Source: Amphiura filiformis
Taxonomy: Eukaryota > Echinodermata > Ophiuroidea > Amphilepidida > Amphiuridae
Length of the DNA stretch: 64,000 bases
Direction: 5' to 3'
Assembly: GCF_039555335.1 (NCBI RefSeq)
Contig: NC_092628.1
Location: 68,576,292 to 68,640,291 of the forward strand
Of the stretch, positions 21,116 through 33,895 are shown one piece after another. The notes under the pieces were generated by a model. That model was not told the DNA's origin and made no database searches. It saw only the letters and a program-made list of their open reading frames with translations. Within the stretch, counting starts at the first letter, position 1; each line of letters starts with the position of its first letter. The position numbers were made by a program, and so were the translations under genes.

Positions 21116-22785
21116 TACAATAAGACCAGAAATTTACACATTTTTTAAAAGAATCAGAGCATTTGGAAACAATTTCCCCGGTTGACCTTGAACCTTAATG
21201 CTCATCACCTAGAATAATAAGGATTATAGTTACCCTTAGGGCAAACAATACTTATTTTATTATTGTTAAGTTGGGGATTATGTTGATTTGTTTTGCCAGA
21301 ATTGTAGCATTTTCAATAGTTGACTCTTATATAAAACCTCACCCCTTATTTTTCGTTCCACTCTCCATTATTATGTTATACTTTTTTTATGTTATCAGTA
21401 TTACCATATTTTCAGAGTATATTGATAATGAAATGATTTCTGTTGCAATTAGTAGTAGGTCAAGACATGTTTATTCTTAATTTGACTGGAGTAATGACCT
21501 TTCATACTGTTCTGTTGCTCCTTAATACACCCCTTTAACCCTCTGATCCCCCTCGCGGATTGACCCATAGAATACCACATCCTGGGTATCTCCATTGTAA
21601 TAGGGCTGGGCATGCATGTTGGGTGCCTCACCCAAACTACTACTGGAGTGTTACTGTTAGTGTTGTTACAAGAAGTCACTTAATAATTAAATATAAATAT
21701 GAGTATAAAGTTTAAGAAACAAATAAACAAGGGCAATATCAAACAACAACGAATTATGGAGGGGATGACCAGAAGGCCAGAGGGAGTCACCCCCTTTAAC
21801 AAAGAAATGTTACCATCTAAGAAATAAAAACAAACAAGCAAAACAAACGAGAAACACAATGCTCAAGAATTAATCATATTTTGAGATCAAGTTAATATGT
21901 ATGCCCTCCATTGTACCCTTTAAAATCAATGGCTAAGATATAATTGATTCAGTTGTGACTGGTGTGTTACTAGTGGCTTTGTGATATGTATAATTGATTA
22001 TCATGCTATGTATGTATTAATAAATATCCAATGTAATTAGTGATTAGCTGGTCATTATTCATCTACTATCAATGTATAATTAGAGAGAAGGGAAAATGAT
22101 GGGAAAACAGTATTTAGAAGTCTTATTGTGTTAAATGACTGTTCATGGAGACGCAAATCAGTTGGGGGTAGGGGTTTGTGCATGTATGTATGTATCATGT
22201 TTTTCATAATTATATTGTGAAATTTTGTATTTTGACCCATCCATACATGATTATCATGTATTGATGGGTCAATATACACTATTTCAAAATTTATGAAAAA
22301 CTATTTAGTAATGGTAAACAGTACACACAAAGCCTAATGGTCTTGGTTGCAAACATAAATGTTGAAATTTTACTCCTTAATTACCTTTAACTCTTTTCTC
22401 ATGAACAGAGTGTATTTTTGCCAAAACGTTTTGTCTGTCCCTTCTTTTAAGTCAGTTTATGATATTAAAACTGATTCTGAATCTTAAGCATAAATAGTGC
22501 ACAGGATTTTGCTCGCTGGTTGACTAAGAAGGGTGTAGGCCAATTGCAAGAGTCAAAGTGATGCCTGCAATGAAATATGCAATCCAAAAAAAATCATGTG
22601 TAAACGAAGAAGGTATCTCCGGCTGCCTGACTGACAAAATATAAATAGAGGACAAATTGGGATATATGGGGCCTGGAACCTGAACACTCACAATTTCTGG
22701 TAATGAATGGAACCATTAAAGAATTCTGCATTTCTCCTTCATTTTGTTTGCTAGATAAGCAGGAGACATTTGATTTGGATGCTGG
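21116..22785. other. Non-coding with one small foldback
   Basis: A hairpin spans about 22195-22305: TATTTTGACCCATC pairs with GATGGGTCAATATA, and AAATTTTG with CAAAATTT. No genes recognised. Confidence 0.45.
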
Positions 22786-23033
22786 AAAATCAAGGTCAGC
22801 AGAATGACCATAAAAGGAGATCAAAATCAAGGTCAGCAGAATGACCATAAAAGGAGATCAAAATCAAGGTCAGCAGAATAAAAGGAGATCAAAATCAAGG
22901 TCAGCAGAATGACCATAAAAGGAGATCAAAATCAAGGTCAGCAGAATGACCATAAAAGGAGATCAAAATCAAGGTCAGCAGAATGACCATAAAAGGAAAA
23001 TCAAGGTCAGCAGAATGACCATAAAAGGAGATA
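22786..23033 (+). repeat. Tandem satellite of about 37 bp, seven units, each with TCAAGGTCA
   Basis: Unit: ATCAAAATCAAGGTCAGCAG then AATGACCATAAAAGGAG. TCAAGGTCA starts at 22790, 22827, 22864, 22895, 22932, 22969 and 23001. Units 3 and 6 are shortened to about 31-32 bases. TCAAGGTCA is the extended half-site bound by ERR and NR5A nuclear receptors. Near-identity of units implies recent amplification. Confidence 0.93.
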
Positions 23034-23842
23034 CAGACTTGTCACATTGCGGTCGCATATCGTTGCCGTTCTTTTAGTTCCATTGTGGGATGCTGCAATG
23101 TGGAGTCTAAAGCGAACTTTACATATGGGCTTCCTTGATGGCCCAGTTTGTTAGAGATCTAGATACATACAGGTCCTGGGTTCAAATCCGGTTAAGCATA
23201 ACATGCTCAATTTGAGGTTACCGACCGAAAGTGATGGTTCTATGATTTATTCCATTTTGTATTGGATGGTCTTGCGCACGAGCCATTCATTGCAACATTT
23301 TATATAGCATCATTCACAACAATACTAATCTCAAATTTTAGATTGTCCACTAACAGTCAATGATTAGTTTTGTCATGTTGTAGCCAACTCAAGGGAAATA
23401 ATCTGTATTAACGAAAGAATATTAGCTCGATTAAATTGCTTGTCTCACAAGAACTTATTTTGTTATCAAGTTATACCTAATTAATTGTTTTTACCTGAAT
23501 AATGTGCTGCAATATGCCTTTTTCTACTGATTATTGAGCCAGTGGCCAGCGAGCAATTGTTTGCTACTGAGATGTCATTGTAATTGGTTCTCGTACCTAC
23601 CATCCCATTCTGTGAACAATATGGTAGTTTGCCCAAGGAAAGTTGAAAATTGAAGATTAAAATAGCATTTTCTTGGTATGCAAGAGTTTTCATATGAAGC
23701 TCTTACATACATTCAGGCTGATGACAATAATAGGCAATGTTCTCTTTTTGTATGGCGGTCTGCCTGAGGAAATGCTGAAAAGTCAAGATTAAAATAGTGT
23801 TATATTGGTAAGCTCGTTCATATTATCGTCAGGCTGGTGACA
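23034..23842. other. Non-coding
   Basis: Two similar phrases of about 60 bases (GAAAGTTGAAAATTGAAGATTAAAATAG at about 23638 and GAAATGCTGAAAAGTCAAGATTAAAATAG at about 23769) suggest an old duplication. No gene. Confidence 0.4.
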
Positions 23843-23846
23843 ATAG

Positions 23847-23973
23847 AGAGCTTGCGAAATGATGTTACTTTAACTTTAACTTTAACGTCTAGAGGATTAT
23901 AGAGGATTATGTATTCAAAACCAATCCTCTAGACGTTAAAGTTAAAGTAACGTCATTTCGCAAGCTCTCTAAT
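23847..23973. mobile_element. Short foldback element with TTACTTTAACTTTAA arms
   Basis: AGAGAGCTTGCGAAATGA begins the left arm and its complement ends the right arm. Arms continue through GTTACTTTAACTTTAA and CGTCTAGAGGATT, about 50 bases each, with a loop of about 25 bases. Non-coding. Confidence 0.75.
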
Positions 23974-24589
23974 AGGTATGGCTTTAAGCAGTATTCAGAC
24001 TTTTTATTGTACGTAAAATATTTGATATGTTTTGGTTCTTGGAAAGTTATTGATTTGAGAAGAGGTGTGACTGCCCAAACCCTGTTACAGGGTTAAAGTA
24101 GGTGAACATCCTTTTTTTTTTTTTTGTAAGTGGAAGCTAGTGCATGAAGACAAATTTCCAGGATATTTATAAGGGAATTTTCTGTTTCTTGGACCCAAAG
24201 TATTGAATTTTGGATTTGATGTCAGAATTTTTGCAAGGCAATTTTCTCAAAATGGAGATGAGATGAGGCAGTGTGCAATGAGCCCTCAATATTTAAGTTC
24301 ATTATTCCAATACATTTAATTGCCTGAATCAACATATTTATCAGGAAACATGGTACCAACGTCACAAAAAATGGTGTCGAAAATATTGTTATTTTGCTCT
24401 GTCCTAACTGCCGGACTAAGTTACAAGAATTATGTTGTATCTAGAAAAAAAAAATCAGAAGCAAAGTGTAGCCACGAAGGTGTAGTGATAGGAGTTACCC
24501 ATATTGTAAACATGGACATTGAACAATTAAAAGTACAGTGCATAAACCAGTAGAATACTGTAGTTTTTTTGCTTGTCTAATTTGTGAAT

Positions 24590-24900
24590 TTACTCATAGA
24601 CCATCGAAACATTGGTGATGGTCTATGGTAAAACTTGGTGTCAACCGCACCCAAAAATTACCCACAAGGGAATGTGCATGGGTGAGCAAATTTTACCAGT
24701 CTTCCTACTAATTAGAGAAAACGATTGAATTTTTATTTTGCCTATCCTCTCGTGTGATAGACCACAGGCAGGTCCAATATTTTGAGTAGTGGATGGCACA
24801 GCCGGTATCCACTACGATAAAAATATTGGACCTGCCTGTCGCCATCATAGGTAGAGGATAGGCAAAATAAAAATTCCTATCGCTTATTCTCATTCTTAGT
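24590..24900. repeat. Two inverted repeats (small hairpin and larger foldback)
   Basis: Small: CATAGACCATC pairs with GATGGTCTATG at about 24595-24626. Large: about 24720-24880, with GAATTTTTATTTTGCCTATC and ACAGGCAGGTCCAATATTT in one arm and their complements in the other. Non-coding. Confidence 0.7.
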
Positions 24901-27548
24901 CAGTTAAATATTATTTTAATAACTGTTAACAAATTTTTTAAGCAAAAACTAAGCGTCATAAAAACTCCCCTCATTATAAAATGAACGAAACTTGTTTACA
25001 ACTTCACGTATTCTGTTAGTGGATTGAAGCGCGTTCACGATTCCGCACTAGTCTCACGCATCCAGCGCGATACATACACGCACCTCTACACGCATGTTAC
25101 GCATTATCAAGACGATGATGACGTGGGTCGCCTGACCTGATAGACGGCACCAAATCATGCGATTGTCCAATCAGAAATGTGTCTACGAACTAGACCACTC
25201 CCACTGACTAAGAATGATGGATAAGGTCATGTGTCTTGAGCTCGCCACCAAAAAAAGGTGGCGACGTTACATTTTGCCAAAGTCGACTCAAAACAAATGA
25301 TGATATCTCTGTCAAGCAAGAAGTTATTGTCATGCTTGTGGTCTCATTTTATTGCTAAATAAAATTCACTTTCAACCCTGTAAAAAGAAATACTTGAACT
25401 TTTTTAATACCGACACTGTGCTTCATAGAATTCAGAATGGGCAGGGTGTGGTGGGGGATGTGGTGGTGGGGATGTGGTACACACAAACTCTATGGGATTG
25501 GTATTTTAGTGCGAATCTGCTTTTGTAAAGGCTGTAAATTGGATTTGACTCTATTTAGCATCTAAAAGACTAATGGTTTTACAGCTAAACAATTCTACTA
25601 ATTGTTTTTAATCATTTATGATTGGTTTAGTCTAGAAAATACAAACTTTTCCATACAAAACTACCCGTAGTCATATTAAACACTAGTAAGTAATGCATAT
25701 GTCTTCAAAATCTAAAAGTTACTGTAAAATTTTAATTACTTATCCTATCATAGTCAAATCATAGATTTTCTGAAGGGAAATTTGACGAGGAATCTAAATA
25801 TGGACATATTTTTTCTGTATGGGTTAGGGGAAAATGTTTAGGTTCAATATGTTGAATTGTAAAAAAATCTAACATACTTTGGGACACCCTATATTCCGAG
25901 ATTACCAAACAGCTGTGATTTTGGTTTCTTCCAAAGTCAGTTGGCTCTCCATATCCTCTAACCAAATGAATGTTGTTTCAGGGGTGTCTATTCTTCCAGA
26001 AAATCTAAATTATTCCCTCACCCTATCGTGCTGTGTCACATGACATCCTTCCCAGATTCTTCCCCAACTGGAATCCAAAAAAATTGACCCAAACGGGAGT
26101 CTGGAAAATGAACCATTGCATCTAAGCCTAAGGACCAATGGTTTAAAGGGAAGACAGACTCAGACTGTCGAACACCCTAGGCTCTTTATTATTTTCAGAG
26201 CTGTGATTTATTATTTTCAGGGGTGTGAGAGTTCAGCTTTTTTGGTTTTGATTTTCACCTTTTTTGTACTGGTACACTTGTTCTGTAACAAAAGTAGAGG
26301 ATCTTCCCAAATTATAGCTTTTTTGCCGACTGTTTTTAGCATTTTCAGCACTTTTGTATGTTTTATATAGCAGAGTTTGGAGATTGCCACTGAACTATTG
26401 CTTCTAGGGAAGGATCTGAAGCTGAGGTTTAAAAGGGAAGACAAACTTGGTCAAGTTTAAGTTAGCTAATTGGTGGTTCTGTCTTCCCTTACAATCCCAA
26501 TATGCTTCCCTAGATAGTTAGGTGTCCAAAGTGAAAAGAAGATGAATTTTGTATGAAATATGTAAATTCCTATAGTGTATGACCACTAGTCAGTAATTGC
26601 ACAGGCAGGGAAGAATTACTGATCCAACTCTTCCCTGTTTTCCTTCAAAATAATTATTTTTGGGATGGGAATGGGTAAAAGCCAAGGGACCATTACATAT
26701 AATATGCTAATGCTATATGTAAAAATGCTAAAAACGGGCTAAAAATAAATAAAAACACGGAAATGTGGGGGGGGGGGGAAGGAATTCCTTTTAAAAAAGG
26801 AACATTCTCATGCCTGCCTACCCTGTAGAGCAGTCACTGCCAGCAAGTGACCTTCGATTTTCATTCCAAAAATAGCCATAAAAGTTGTGGACTTTTCCCA
26901 AAATTTCCCCAAATTGGGGGCGAATAACGTTAGAATAGATACCCCTGTGTTGTTTACTTCCTGTTAATTACTGTAAGTTGGTAATAAGCAATACATTGAG
27001 TGGCCCATTTTTTATCAAAATCTTTTTTATTCCACCCTGTATAACTTGCAGGTCACCCTGTATAATGAGTTGAAATGTATATATTTGAATTGCTTATGCC
27101 TTCAGCTTTCCAAAAATGTATACTTTTGCTAGTTTAGGGTTCATGATTGTGGAGATAATCTAATTAGAAACCTGGTTGGTGTAAAAATTCATAATATTTG
27201 TCATGTAACGCTAAGGGTGGCGAGTTCAGGACACACGGCCATAACTGAAACTTTGGTAGAATGATAAATTATGATGAGCTGAAATGCTGGATAGTTTGTC
27301 ATATTATTTGTAAATATCTATCTGCATATTAATAAGCTGATTTGCAATTTTTAAGGAACATTCAATTATCCACTATCACTGAAATGTAAACCGGACAAGG
27401 ATGGAAAAGTATGATGAGTTCTGGTGCTGTGCAGTTAATCACATTTTGTATATTTATGCACATGAGATCAACACTCAAGTGATGGAATCCCCTTGCCATT
27501 AAAAAAATTTCGTATGGCAACTGGTAATTATTGTAATAGAAGAGGATT
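24901..27548. other. Non-coding with homopolymers
   Basis: A GGGAAGACA phrase recurs in both orientations at about 26149, 26429 and 26480, hinting at a decayed element; a G run occurs at about 26766-26777. No gene recognised. Confidence 0.4.
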
Positions 27549-27848
27549 TTGAAGAAAGGTACTTTTAGAGAATGCACCAACACTAAGCATGCTCCAGAAC
27601 TCCTTCAACATCTGTTACCAGATCCTATGATTATTGATCCTCGTTTGCGGCGCTCTGTCAGATCCCACGACCAAGCTGTCAAAATCTCAAGATCCAACCT
27701 GGTCAGCCACCAGAGGTCATTCCTTCCATCCTCAGCTCACCTATGGAATGCTCAACCTGGTCCAATTACCTCTAACCAGAATCGGCTGAGCTTCAAACGG
27801 GAGGTTAACAACTATCTTGGCGCCAACCCATCAGCACTATCACACTGA
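27549..27848 (+). pseudogene. LINE reverse transcriptase C-terminal tail
   Basis: The plus-strand peptide includes VRSHDQAVKISRSNLVSHQR, SFLPSSAHLWNAQPGPITSN and FKREVNNYLG, a standard C-terminal tail of CR1/jockey-group reverse transcriptases (SFxPxxxxLWNxLP, FKxxxxxYL). A stop follows at 27846-27848, then a short A-rich tail at about 27887. No RT catalytic region precedes it, so this is a severely 5'-truncated insertion. Confidence 0.75.
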
Positions 27849-28418
27849 TAGCAGCTGTTAATGCCTTGCATAGTTCAGACATCAAAATTTAAAAAAAATA
27901 AAAAAAGTTGCACAGGATGGACATTTTATATAAAATTTATTCTATCAACAGAACCTCATCAGGTTGACAATTTGTTAACAAGTTCCATATTATCAAAAAA
28001 GCATGCCTCTTTAACCAATTAAATCAGATTTGCTCCTTTTGTGACATTTTAAATATGGCTTGGAATTATTGGTGTATTTTCGGATAAAAACCGCACATTT
28101 TCCAATAAAACACATTATTTTTCTTCCCGTTTTCTCTTCACCTCCTAAATCGACTGGGTAAATCAAAGTCATTTTTTCGTAATTAAAAGCCTATTCCGTG
28201 ATTTACTCAATCAGAGGATCATAAAATCATCAAAATTAAAGATTTTGGCACCTTTGTTGGTGTCATAGATGTGCAAATGGTTAAGCCAGCGATTAAGCCG
28301 AAAGCCATGTATTAAAGACAAAAATAAGACATGACATGAATCTGCAATATTTCTCTACTTTTAAGAAGAGAAATTAGTAATACGTATTTGAATGGCGCTT
28401 CAACTTAATTGTTAATAC

Positions 28419-28560
28419 TTTTCATTTCATTTCATTTCACTTTATTTAGGTACATACCAAGGATAAAAACACAAAAAGTACACATAAAAGTACACTTAAT
28501 TCCATTGTGGTCCTTGAGCCATAGTGAAGATATAAACATAGTAAAATATGGATTGCACTC
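28419..28560 (-). mobile_element. Retroelement 3' end with (TGAAA)n tail
   Basis: On the minus strand the sequence reads GTACCTAAATAAAGTGAAAT and then repeated GAAAT (28440-28419). AATAAA followed by a pentamer repeat is a typical LINE/SINE 3' end. The 5' boundary is not seen; sequence up to about 28700 may belong to it. Confidence 0.6.
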
Positions 28561-29281
28561 TACATTTAGAATAAATTAACTACAGACAATATTTCAATAT
28601 CAAAAACAGTACACATCAAAATCAGTCATAACCTTTTTGAGTATCGTCAGCCTCACAACCAAAGTGCCCAAGTCACCATCACATGCCTCCCACCCGCATC
28701 CCCAACATCCCGAGCAACAGACCCCCAGCCGATAAACCCCCCAGCCGCACATACTGCTGTTTTCCTCGGGTTTTTTTTTTCACTTTAAATGACATATCCT
28801 TCATTTTTAGGCAATTTATTATTATACAAAATTAATTTGTTTACACTCGGTGGGATCACTGCCTTTAATAATTTCCCGCATTAATATGAATAATAATGAT
28901 TATTTTACAATGAAGAGAAGCTGATCCTCCTTAGTATCCTTGCATAAATTGGGCGTTTCCTTAGCGATGAATACATTGATGATAAAACACCAATTGGATT
29001 GGTTACTGATCACACGCCTTTTTTTCACTTGGAGGCCTTTTCTCACCAGAAGGCGTTTTCGACGACCTGATTGGTTAATGAATCTCAACACTTCACTATC
29101 ATATCTTTTAATATAATAATTCGCATTCGCCACCTGCACAGCACATCTGTCATGCCTGTTGATGAAGGCGTCGTCTTATTGAGTTTTGTTGCATTTAATA
29201 TGAAGATTTAGCTGTTGCACCTTGGATTCTCTAGTCTGGGGTGGTAAGCCTTTTGGGTTTACCAACTCCAGATCAAGAAAT

Positions 29282-29381
29282 ATGAAGCATACATGCCAGT
29301 TGATAGTGGTTTCTTGCCTCTTTTGGTTTGAACTTCTCTGCAGCCTTTTTGGTCAATCGTGCATGGTCTCGGCAGTTCCTG
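29282..29381 (+). CDS. Candidate first coding exon: signal peptide of the SRCR gene
   Basis: An ATG at 29282 opens 33 codons: Met-Lys-His-Thr, then a hydrophobic core (LIVVSCLFWFELLCSLFG) and small residues, as in a secretory signal peptide. The exon ends CCT-G before GTGAGT, a near-consensus donor, in phase 1. That is the phase needed by the SRCR exon at 37039, where G plus CC makes an Ala codon. The frame is open upstream to 29222 without another ATG. It lies on the same strand 7.7 kb before the first SRCR half-domain, and no other leader candidate was seen nearby. What is seen is the leader-like peptide and the donor; the linkage is inferred. It could instead belong to an unrelated small transcript. 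Confidence 0.5.
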
Positions 29382-29610
29382 GTGAGTCAAATTATCTTTG
29401 TTCTTTTTTTATTTTCTTATTTCATTCATACGATTCTACATTAAAGCCTTACGATTTCGGTCAAATTGTAATTTGGTCATTTGCCAAATATAAAATATTA
29501 TTAGTAACAACTGTCAGGACATTTTCTGGTAATTTTAAGCTAAACTAATCAAATTAAATGAAAAACTCACAACCCTAGCTGCTGAAATGTGGTGTTCTAT
29601 GAGGGATTTA

Positions 29611-29762
29611 ATTAAATTAAAGTCATAATTATGACTTAGTAATTTAAACTTGCTCTGTTATTTTAAAAATACAACGAATTTGGTTGAATCCAATTAGGTG
29701 TAAGTTGGGACATGTGCAAACATTACAAATATGCAAAAATCAGGTTTGAAAACAATTTTTCA
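29611..29762 (-). mobile_element. Diverged partial copy of TTAA MITE family T1, inverted
   Basis: The complement of 29650-29762 matches the first half of T1: CAAACCTGATTTTTGCATAT, TTTGTAATGTTTGCACATGT and GTTGTATTTTTAAAATAACA are recognisably related. Divergence is much higher than between the two full copies, so it is older. Confidence 0.65.
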
Positions 29763-29947
29763 CTATAAATTTGAAGGATTTAAAATAAATCCTTAGGGAT
29801 TGTGATCAGGGATTAGGGACCAATCGAGTATTTAAAATTAAGTCTTGGCAGATTTAAAATCCAATCTTTAAGATTAAAAATTCAAATCTATAGGCCTAAG
29901 ATTAATTCTAAATCTAAAATTGATTGGTCCCGAATTACAATCCTTAA

Positions 29948-30601
29948 GGGAAGGGGTATTTATTGTGGGACATTAGAGCACATCAGACATATCGAATTGC
30001 ATTCTGAATACGAAGAATGTCCTTGTGATATCAAATAATTTTGATTTTTTTTAATTCGCAATGTAATACACATTTTATGGCAAATCATTAAAAATTGATA
30101 GTTTTGATATTTAACAGTAGTCGAAGTAAACTTTATAAATCTGATGATTTATACTTAAAGTGTATGTAGGTGGGATGAAAAGCCGACGATCAATTGAAAA
30201 TTTTGACCTTTCGTATTGAAGATATGGATTTTTTCCCAAAACACCAAAAAAAATTAGGTCTTTTTGGGAAAAAAATCCATATCTTGAATATCTTGAATAT
30301 GAGAGGTCAAAATTTTCAATTGATCGTCGGCTTTTCCTCCCAGCTACATACACTTTAAGAATATATCATTAGATTTATAAAATTTACTTCGAGGACTGTT
30401 ATATAATCAAAATGTGAAATATATCAAATTTTGATAATTTGTCATAAAATTTGTATTATATCGTGATTTTCAAAAATGAAAATTATTTGATATCAGAAAG
30501 ACATGCTTCGTATTCAGAATGCAATTCGATACGTCTGAGGTGCTCTTATATGTTCCATAAAAAATACTGTCGAACCGCTCAAAACGCTCATTCCAGATCC
30601 C
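29948..30601. mobile_element. T2 long-hairpin MITE, copy B
   Basis: TTAA at 29944-29947 and 30602-30605. Same arms and loop as copy A. The left tip lacks the TGAACGTTTGGACAG segment. A separate small inverted repeat (AGGGACCAATC and GATTGGTCCCG) lies just to its left at about 29815-29930. Confidence 0.85.
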
Positions 30602-31570
30602 TTAAGGATTCATTCTTATTATAATTTATTTATTCATTCTGTTTTTAAACACTAAAAACTTGAGAAGAAAGAAAATAAAAGATAGAAAGAATAATAACAA
30701 CATACACAACACAAATACAAAAGTATCGCTTACAACATAATATAGGCCTAATACAATATTGTGCATATTCTTAAATTCGTTTAAAACTTTGTAACTTTGT
30801 CCTTGGGTACACGAGAAAGACAATAATATATTATATTTATATATTCCATATATTTCATACGAAAGATATTCAATTTATTTATTCTCTGAAAACAAGCTTT
30901 TTCTTCAATTTTTCTACTTAAAAAATGTGAAAAAGTGGCGATATAAATTATGGTTTCCCATTTGAAAACCTGTTTCTAAATTTAAGTAATACTTAGCACT
31001 CGAAATAATATAGTTTAACACTTTAAACCTTGGGTGTCCTTCCAATCCCAAAATTATATTTTTGTAACATAGATGTATTCGACTCTGTATCTTTCCATTC
31101 AAACGTATCTCCAGCTCCTTCCAAAAAGAATTTATTTGATGGCATTCCCAGAACATGTGATCAATATGTTTCTTTAGTTTGACATAAATGACACTTTTCG
31201 TTCTCTTCGAGATTAACTAGCTTTCAATAATTATTACTTGGAACAATTCGATGAAGGATTTTGATATTGATAATATCTCATTCTTTCTTCAGTTGTAATT
31301 TTGAAAAGGTAATGTCCAAACAAGCGATCATGATAATTCTGATTAGCTGGTTTTGTGGATTGTGACATGTTAAATCGTTTAGATGCATCACGAGTTGTTA
31401 ACTTCTTGACCTTTAACGTATTTTTTTCAATACTTTTAAGTTTTCCAATATCTGTTTCAGAGACTTTTATTTCTAATTTCCATTCTCTTTGTAAACTATT
31501 GAGCTCATCATTTACAACATACCAAGTCCACCGGAGGTCGAAATTGAGTTTTTTTGTATGGCCGTATTAA

Positions 31571-32224
31571 GGGCTGGGGTATGAACGTTTGGACAGTATT
31601 TATTTTGGGACATTAGAGCACATCAGACATATCGAATTCCATTCTGAATACGAAGAATGTCATTCTGATATCAAATAATTTTGATTTTTGAAATTCGCAA
31701 TTTAATACACATTTTATGGCAAATCATTAAAATTGATATTTTTGATATTTAACAGTACTTGAAGTGAAATTTATAAATCTGATGATTTATACTTAAAGTG
31801 TATGTAGGTGGGATGAAAAGCCGACGATCAATTGAAAATTTTGACCTTTCGTATTGAAGATATGGATTTTTTTCCCAAAACACCAAAAAAAATTAGGTTT
31901 TTTGGGAAAAAATCCATATCTTCAATATGAAAGGTCAAAATTTTCAATTGACCGTCGGCTTTTCCTCCTGCTACATACACTTTAAGAATATATCATTAGA
32001 TTTACATAATTTACTTCGAGGACTGTTATATATCAAAAATTTGAAAAATATCAAATTTTATAATTTGTCATAAAATTTGTATTATATTGTGATTTTAAAA
32101 AATGAAAATTATTTGATATCAGAAAGACATGCTTCGTATTCAGAATGCAATTCGATAGGTCTGAGGTGCTCTCATGTCCCACAAAAATACTGTCGAAACG
32201 CAATAAACGCTCATTTTGGATCCC
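31571..32224. mobile_element. T2 long-hairpin MITE, copy C
   Basis: TTAA at 31567-31570 and 32225-32228. Left tip GGGCTGGGGTATGAACGTTT as in copy A; right tip complement GGGATCCAAAATGAGCGTTT. Arms of about 300 bases, loop CCCAAAACACCAAAAAAAAT. It is the best complete copy, and sits in L1-like coding sequence. Confidence 0.88.
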
Positions 32225-32777
32225 TTAAACACATTAAAATACATCTTTTGGTCTTTGTTTCACATTCATATCTTTTCCCGATGATATTCAAATTATTGAT
32301 TTCCGGAAATCTTCGTTATATAAAATGAGGGGAGGTGGGGGTGAATATATAGGTTAGAGAACACTTCGTTTGCATTGAAAATCTATAAAATAATAATAAT
32401 AATAATAATTTTGTCAAAATTTAGCAAAAACCAAAATTTTATGAATTTCCGGAAAATCCCCAATAATTGACAATTTTGGTCATTTAAAAAAAAATGCTTA
32501 ATTAGAAATAGATTTTTGATTAATCCTTTTTGATATGACAAGCAGTTGACACAGTAAAGTAAGAGTATAAACCGCAAAAGGGGGTTTCTAGAATCTGTTT
32601 AGTCGGAAAATGCGGTAAGTCCCTTAATTTGTTTTAACAAAAGGTGTAATAAAAATATACGAACTTTAAAAAATTCAAATAAACCATTTTGGTTCACTAT
32701 GACGATACCTTAATCCACAAGCAATATCAACAAAATCAACCAAACTAAAATTGCCATATCAGAAAAACGTGTTTTTC

Positions 32778-33176
32778 TCAGAATTGTACTTTGTGGATTA
32801 AGTCCATATTTTTCACTAAGCTTTTCGTATGAATAAAATGAACCGCTCTCTCTCTATCAAAAGCCAAACGTGTTGCACCATACATTCCGTGTGATGAAAC
32901 ATTCTTCACATCATTTGTCCAAGACGTTGATGGACGTCCCCTTCCACGATGGCCTTCCACAACTCCCTGAAGAATCTGCTTCTCAACTCCACCATCCTTT
33001 CTTACCATGTGGCCAAAGTAGCGCAATTTCCTCACAATGCTGGACTTTCTGATGTTTAAGTCTGTGCCAATCTTATTCAGGACCCAGATATTTGTCTTCT
33101 TGTCTTTCCAAGATACTCCCAACAGCCTCCTATAGCACCACATCTCAAATGCTTCTATCTTCTTCCTATCATCCAA
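32778..33176 (-). pseudogene. LINE ORF2 C-terminal fragment (RTE-like style)
   Basis: The minus-strand ORF of 132 codons has KKIEAFEMWCYRRLLGVSW, IVRKLRYFGHMVRKDGGVEK and GHRGRGRPSTSWTNDV, the usual ending of many LINE polyproteins (FEMWCYRRLL, LRYFGHVMR, GxRxRGRP). It does not match the L1-like element around it, so it is a separate truncated insertion or a chimera. Confidence 0.8.
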
Positions 33177-33895
33177 TATAGGCTTTAATCTTCAGATCTT
33201 TGTCATCCCCAATAATAGTCTTGTACGAGCTCTATCAAGAGACTTATGTACATCTTTCGAAAACAACTTACACGAATAATGCTGTTGATCATTAACGTGC
33301 ATCCTTGGCGAACACTTCGTGTCAGATCAAACTAACCAGTGGACAACCTCTTATTTTTTAATATTTGAATAAAAACATTTTACCCATGAAAGCAGATTTG
33401 GACCAATTTTTTTTTTCCAAGGTTGCCATAAGAAAACTCCATTTAACGGAATCAGAAGCTTTCTCCGATTCGGCAAAAGCAATACCAAATCGGCAAAAGT
33501 AATACATAGAACAAGGTACAACGGTTATGCCGAATACCAGAAATCTTCATAATAATTGTTTGGTGATCGGATATAATACTTGGTACAATATCACAAATCT
33601 AACCAAAATCAATTCTTGATCATGTTCATGCAGAATTACGATAATATGCGTTGACATGTGTAAGCTTTTCTAGTAATGTCAGTATAATTTGTTAATATAA
33701 AAATGTTTTTGAAATGTAAATTGTTTTTAAAAAGAAGACATTTGAGGGAAATTCGGCCATTCTTATGCTTATCCTTATTATAGTAGGCCTATTATTTTTA
33801 GATTTTCTATCCAAAGTGATATCCATAGCTATATTCATATCGCCTCCTACAATCAAGTATTTTTTATTTTACACATTTTCTATAATATTGCTTAA

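Larger units (their letters stand above)
30620..33875 (-). mobile_element. Degraded L1-like LINE, interrupted by two later insertions
   Basis: Minus-strand fragments in order: YLIVGGDMNIAMDITLDRKS at about 33870-33800, the APE endonuclease GGDxNxxxD...LDR block; AESEKASDSVKWSFLMATL and RSVRQGCTL (RT blocks) at about 33500-33290; then at 32320-32229 and 31566-30914 the C-terminal part, with TRDASKRFNMSQ, NYHDRLFGHYLF, CHLCQTKET and MFWECHQINSFWKELEIRL, ending at a stop at 30914. The HLFWECxxxxxFW block is the L1/Tx1 RT C-terminal signature. T2 copy C splits it (31571-32224), and an unrelated LINE tail (32778-33176) lies within. T1 copy 2 (33896) abuts the endonuclease. Many stops and shifts: long dead. 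Confidence 0.75.

Noticed and set aside
20805..21185. Open frames of up to 126 codons across the octamer array
   Set aside because: A stop-free 25-bp repeat opens all plus frames; the peptides are simply the repeat translated in three phases.
20847..23033. Regularly spaced repeats resembling a CRISPR array
   Set aside because: Repeats are contiguous or nearly so, with no unique spacers, and the DNA is clearly eukaryotic with introns.
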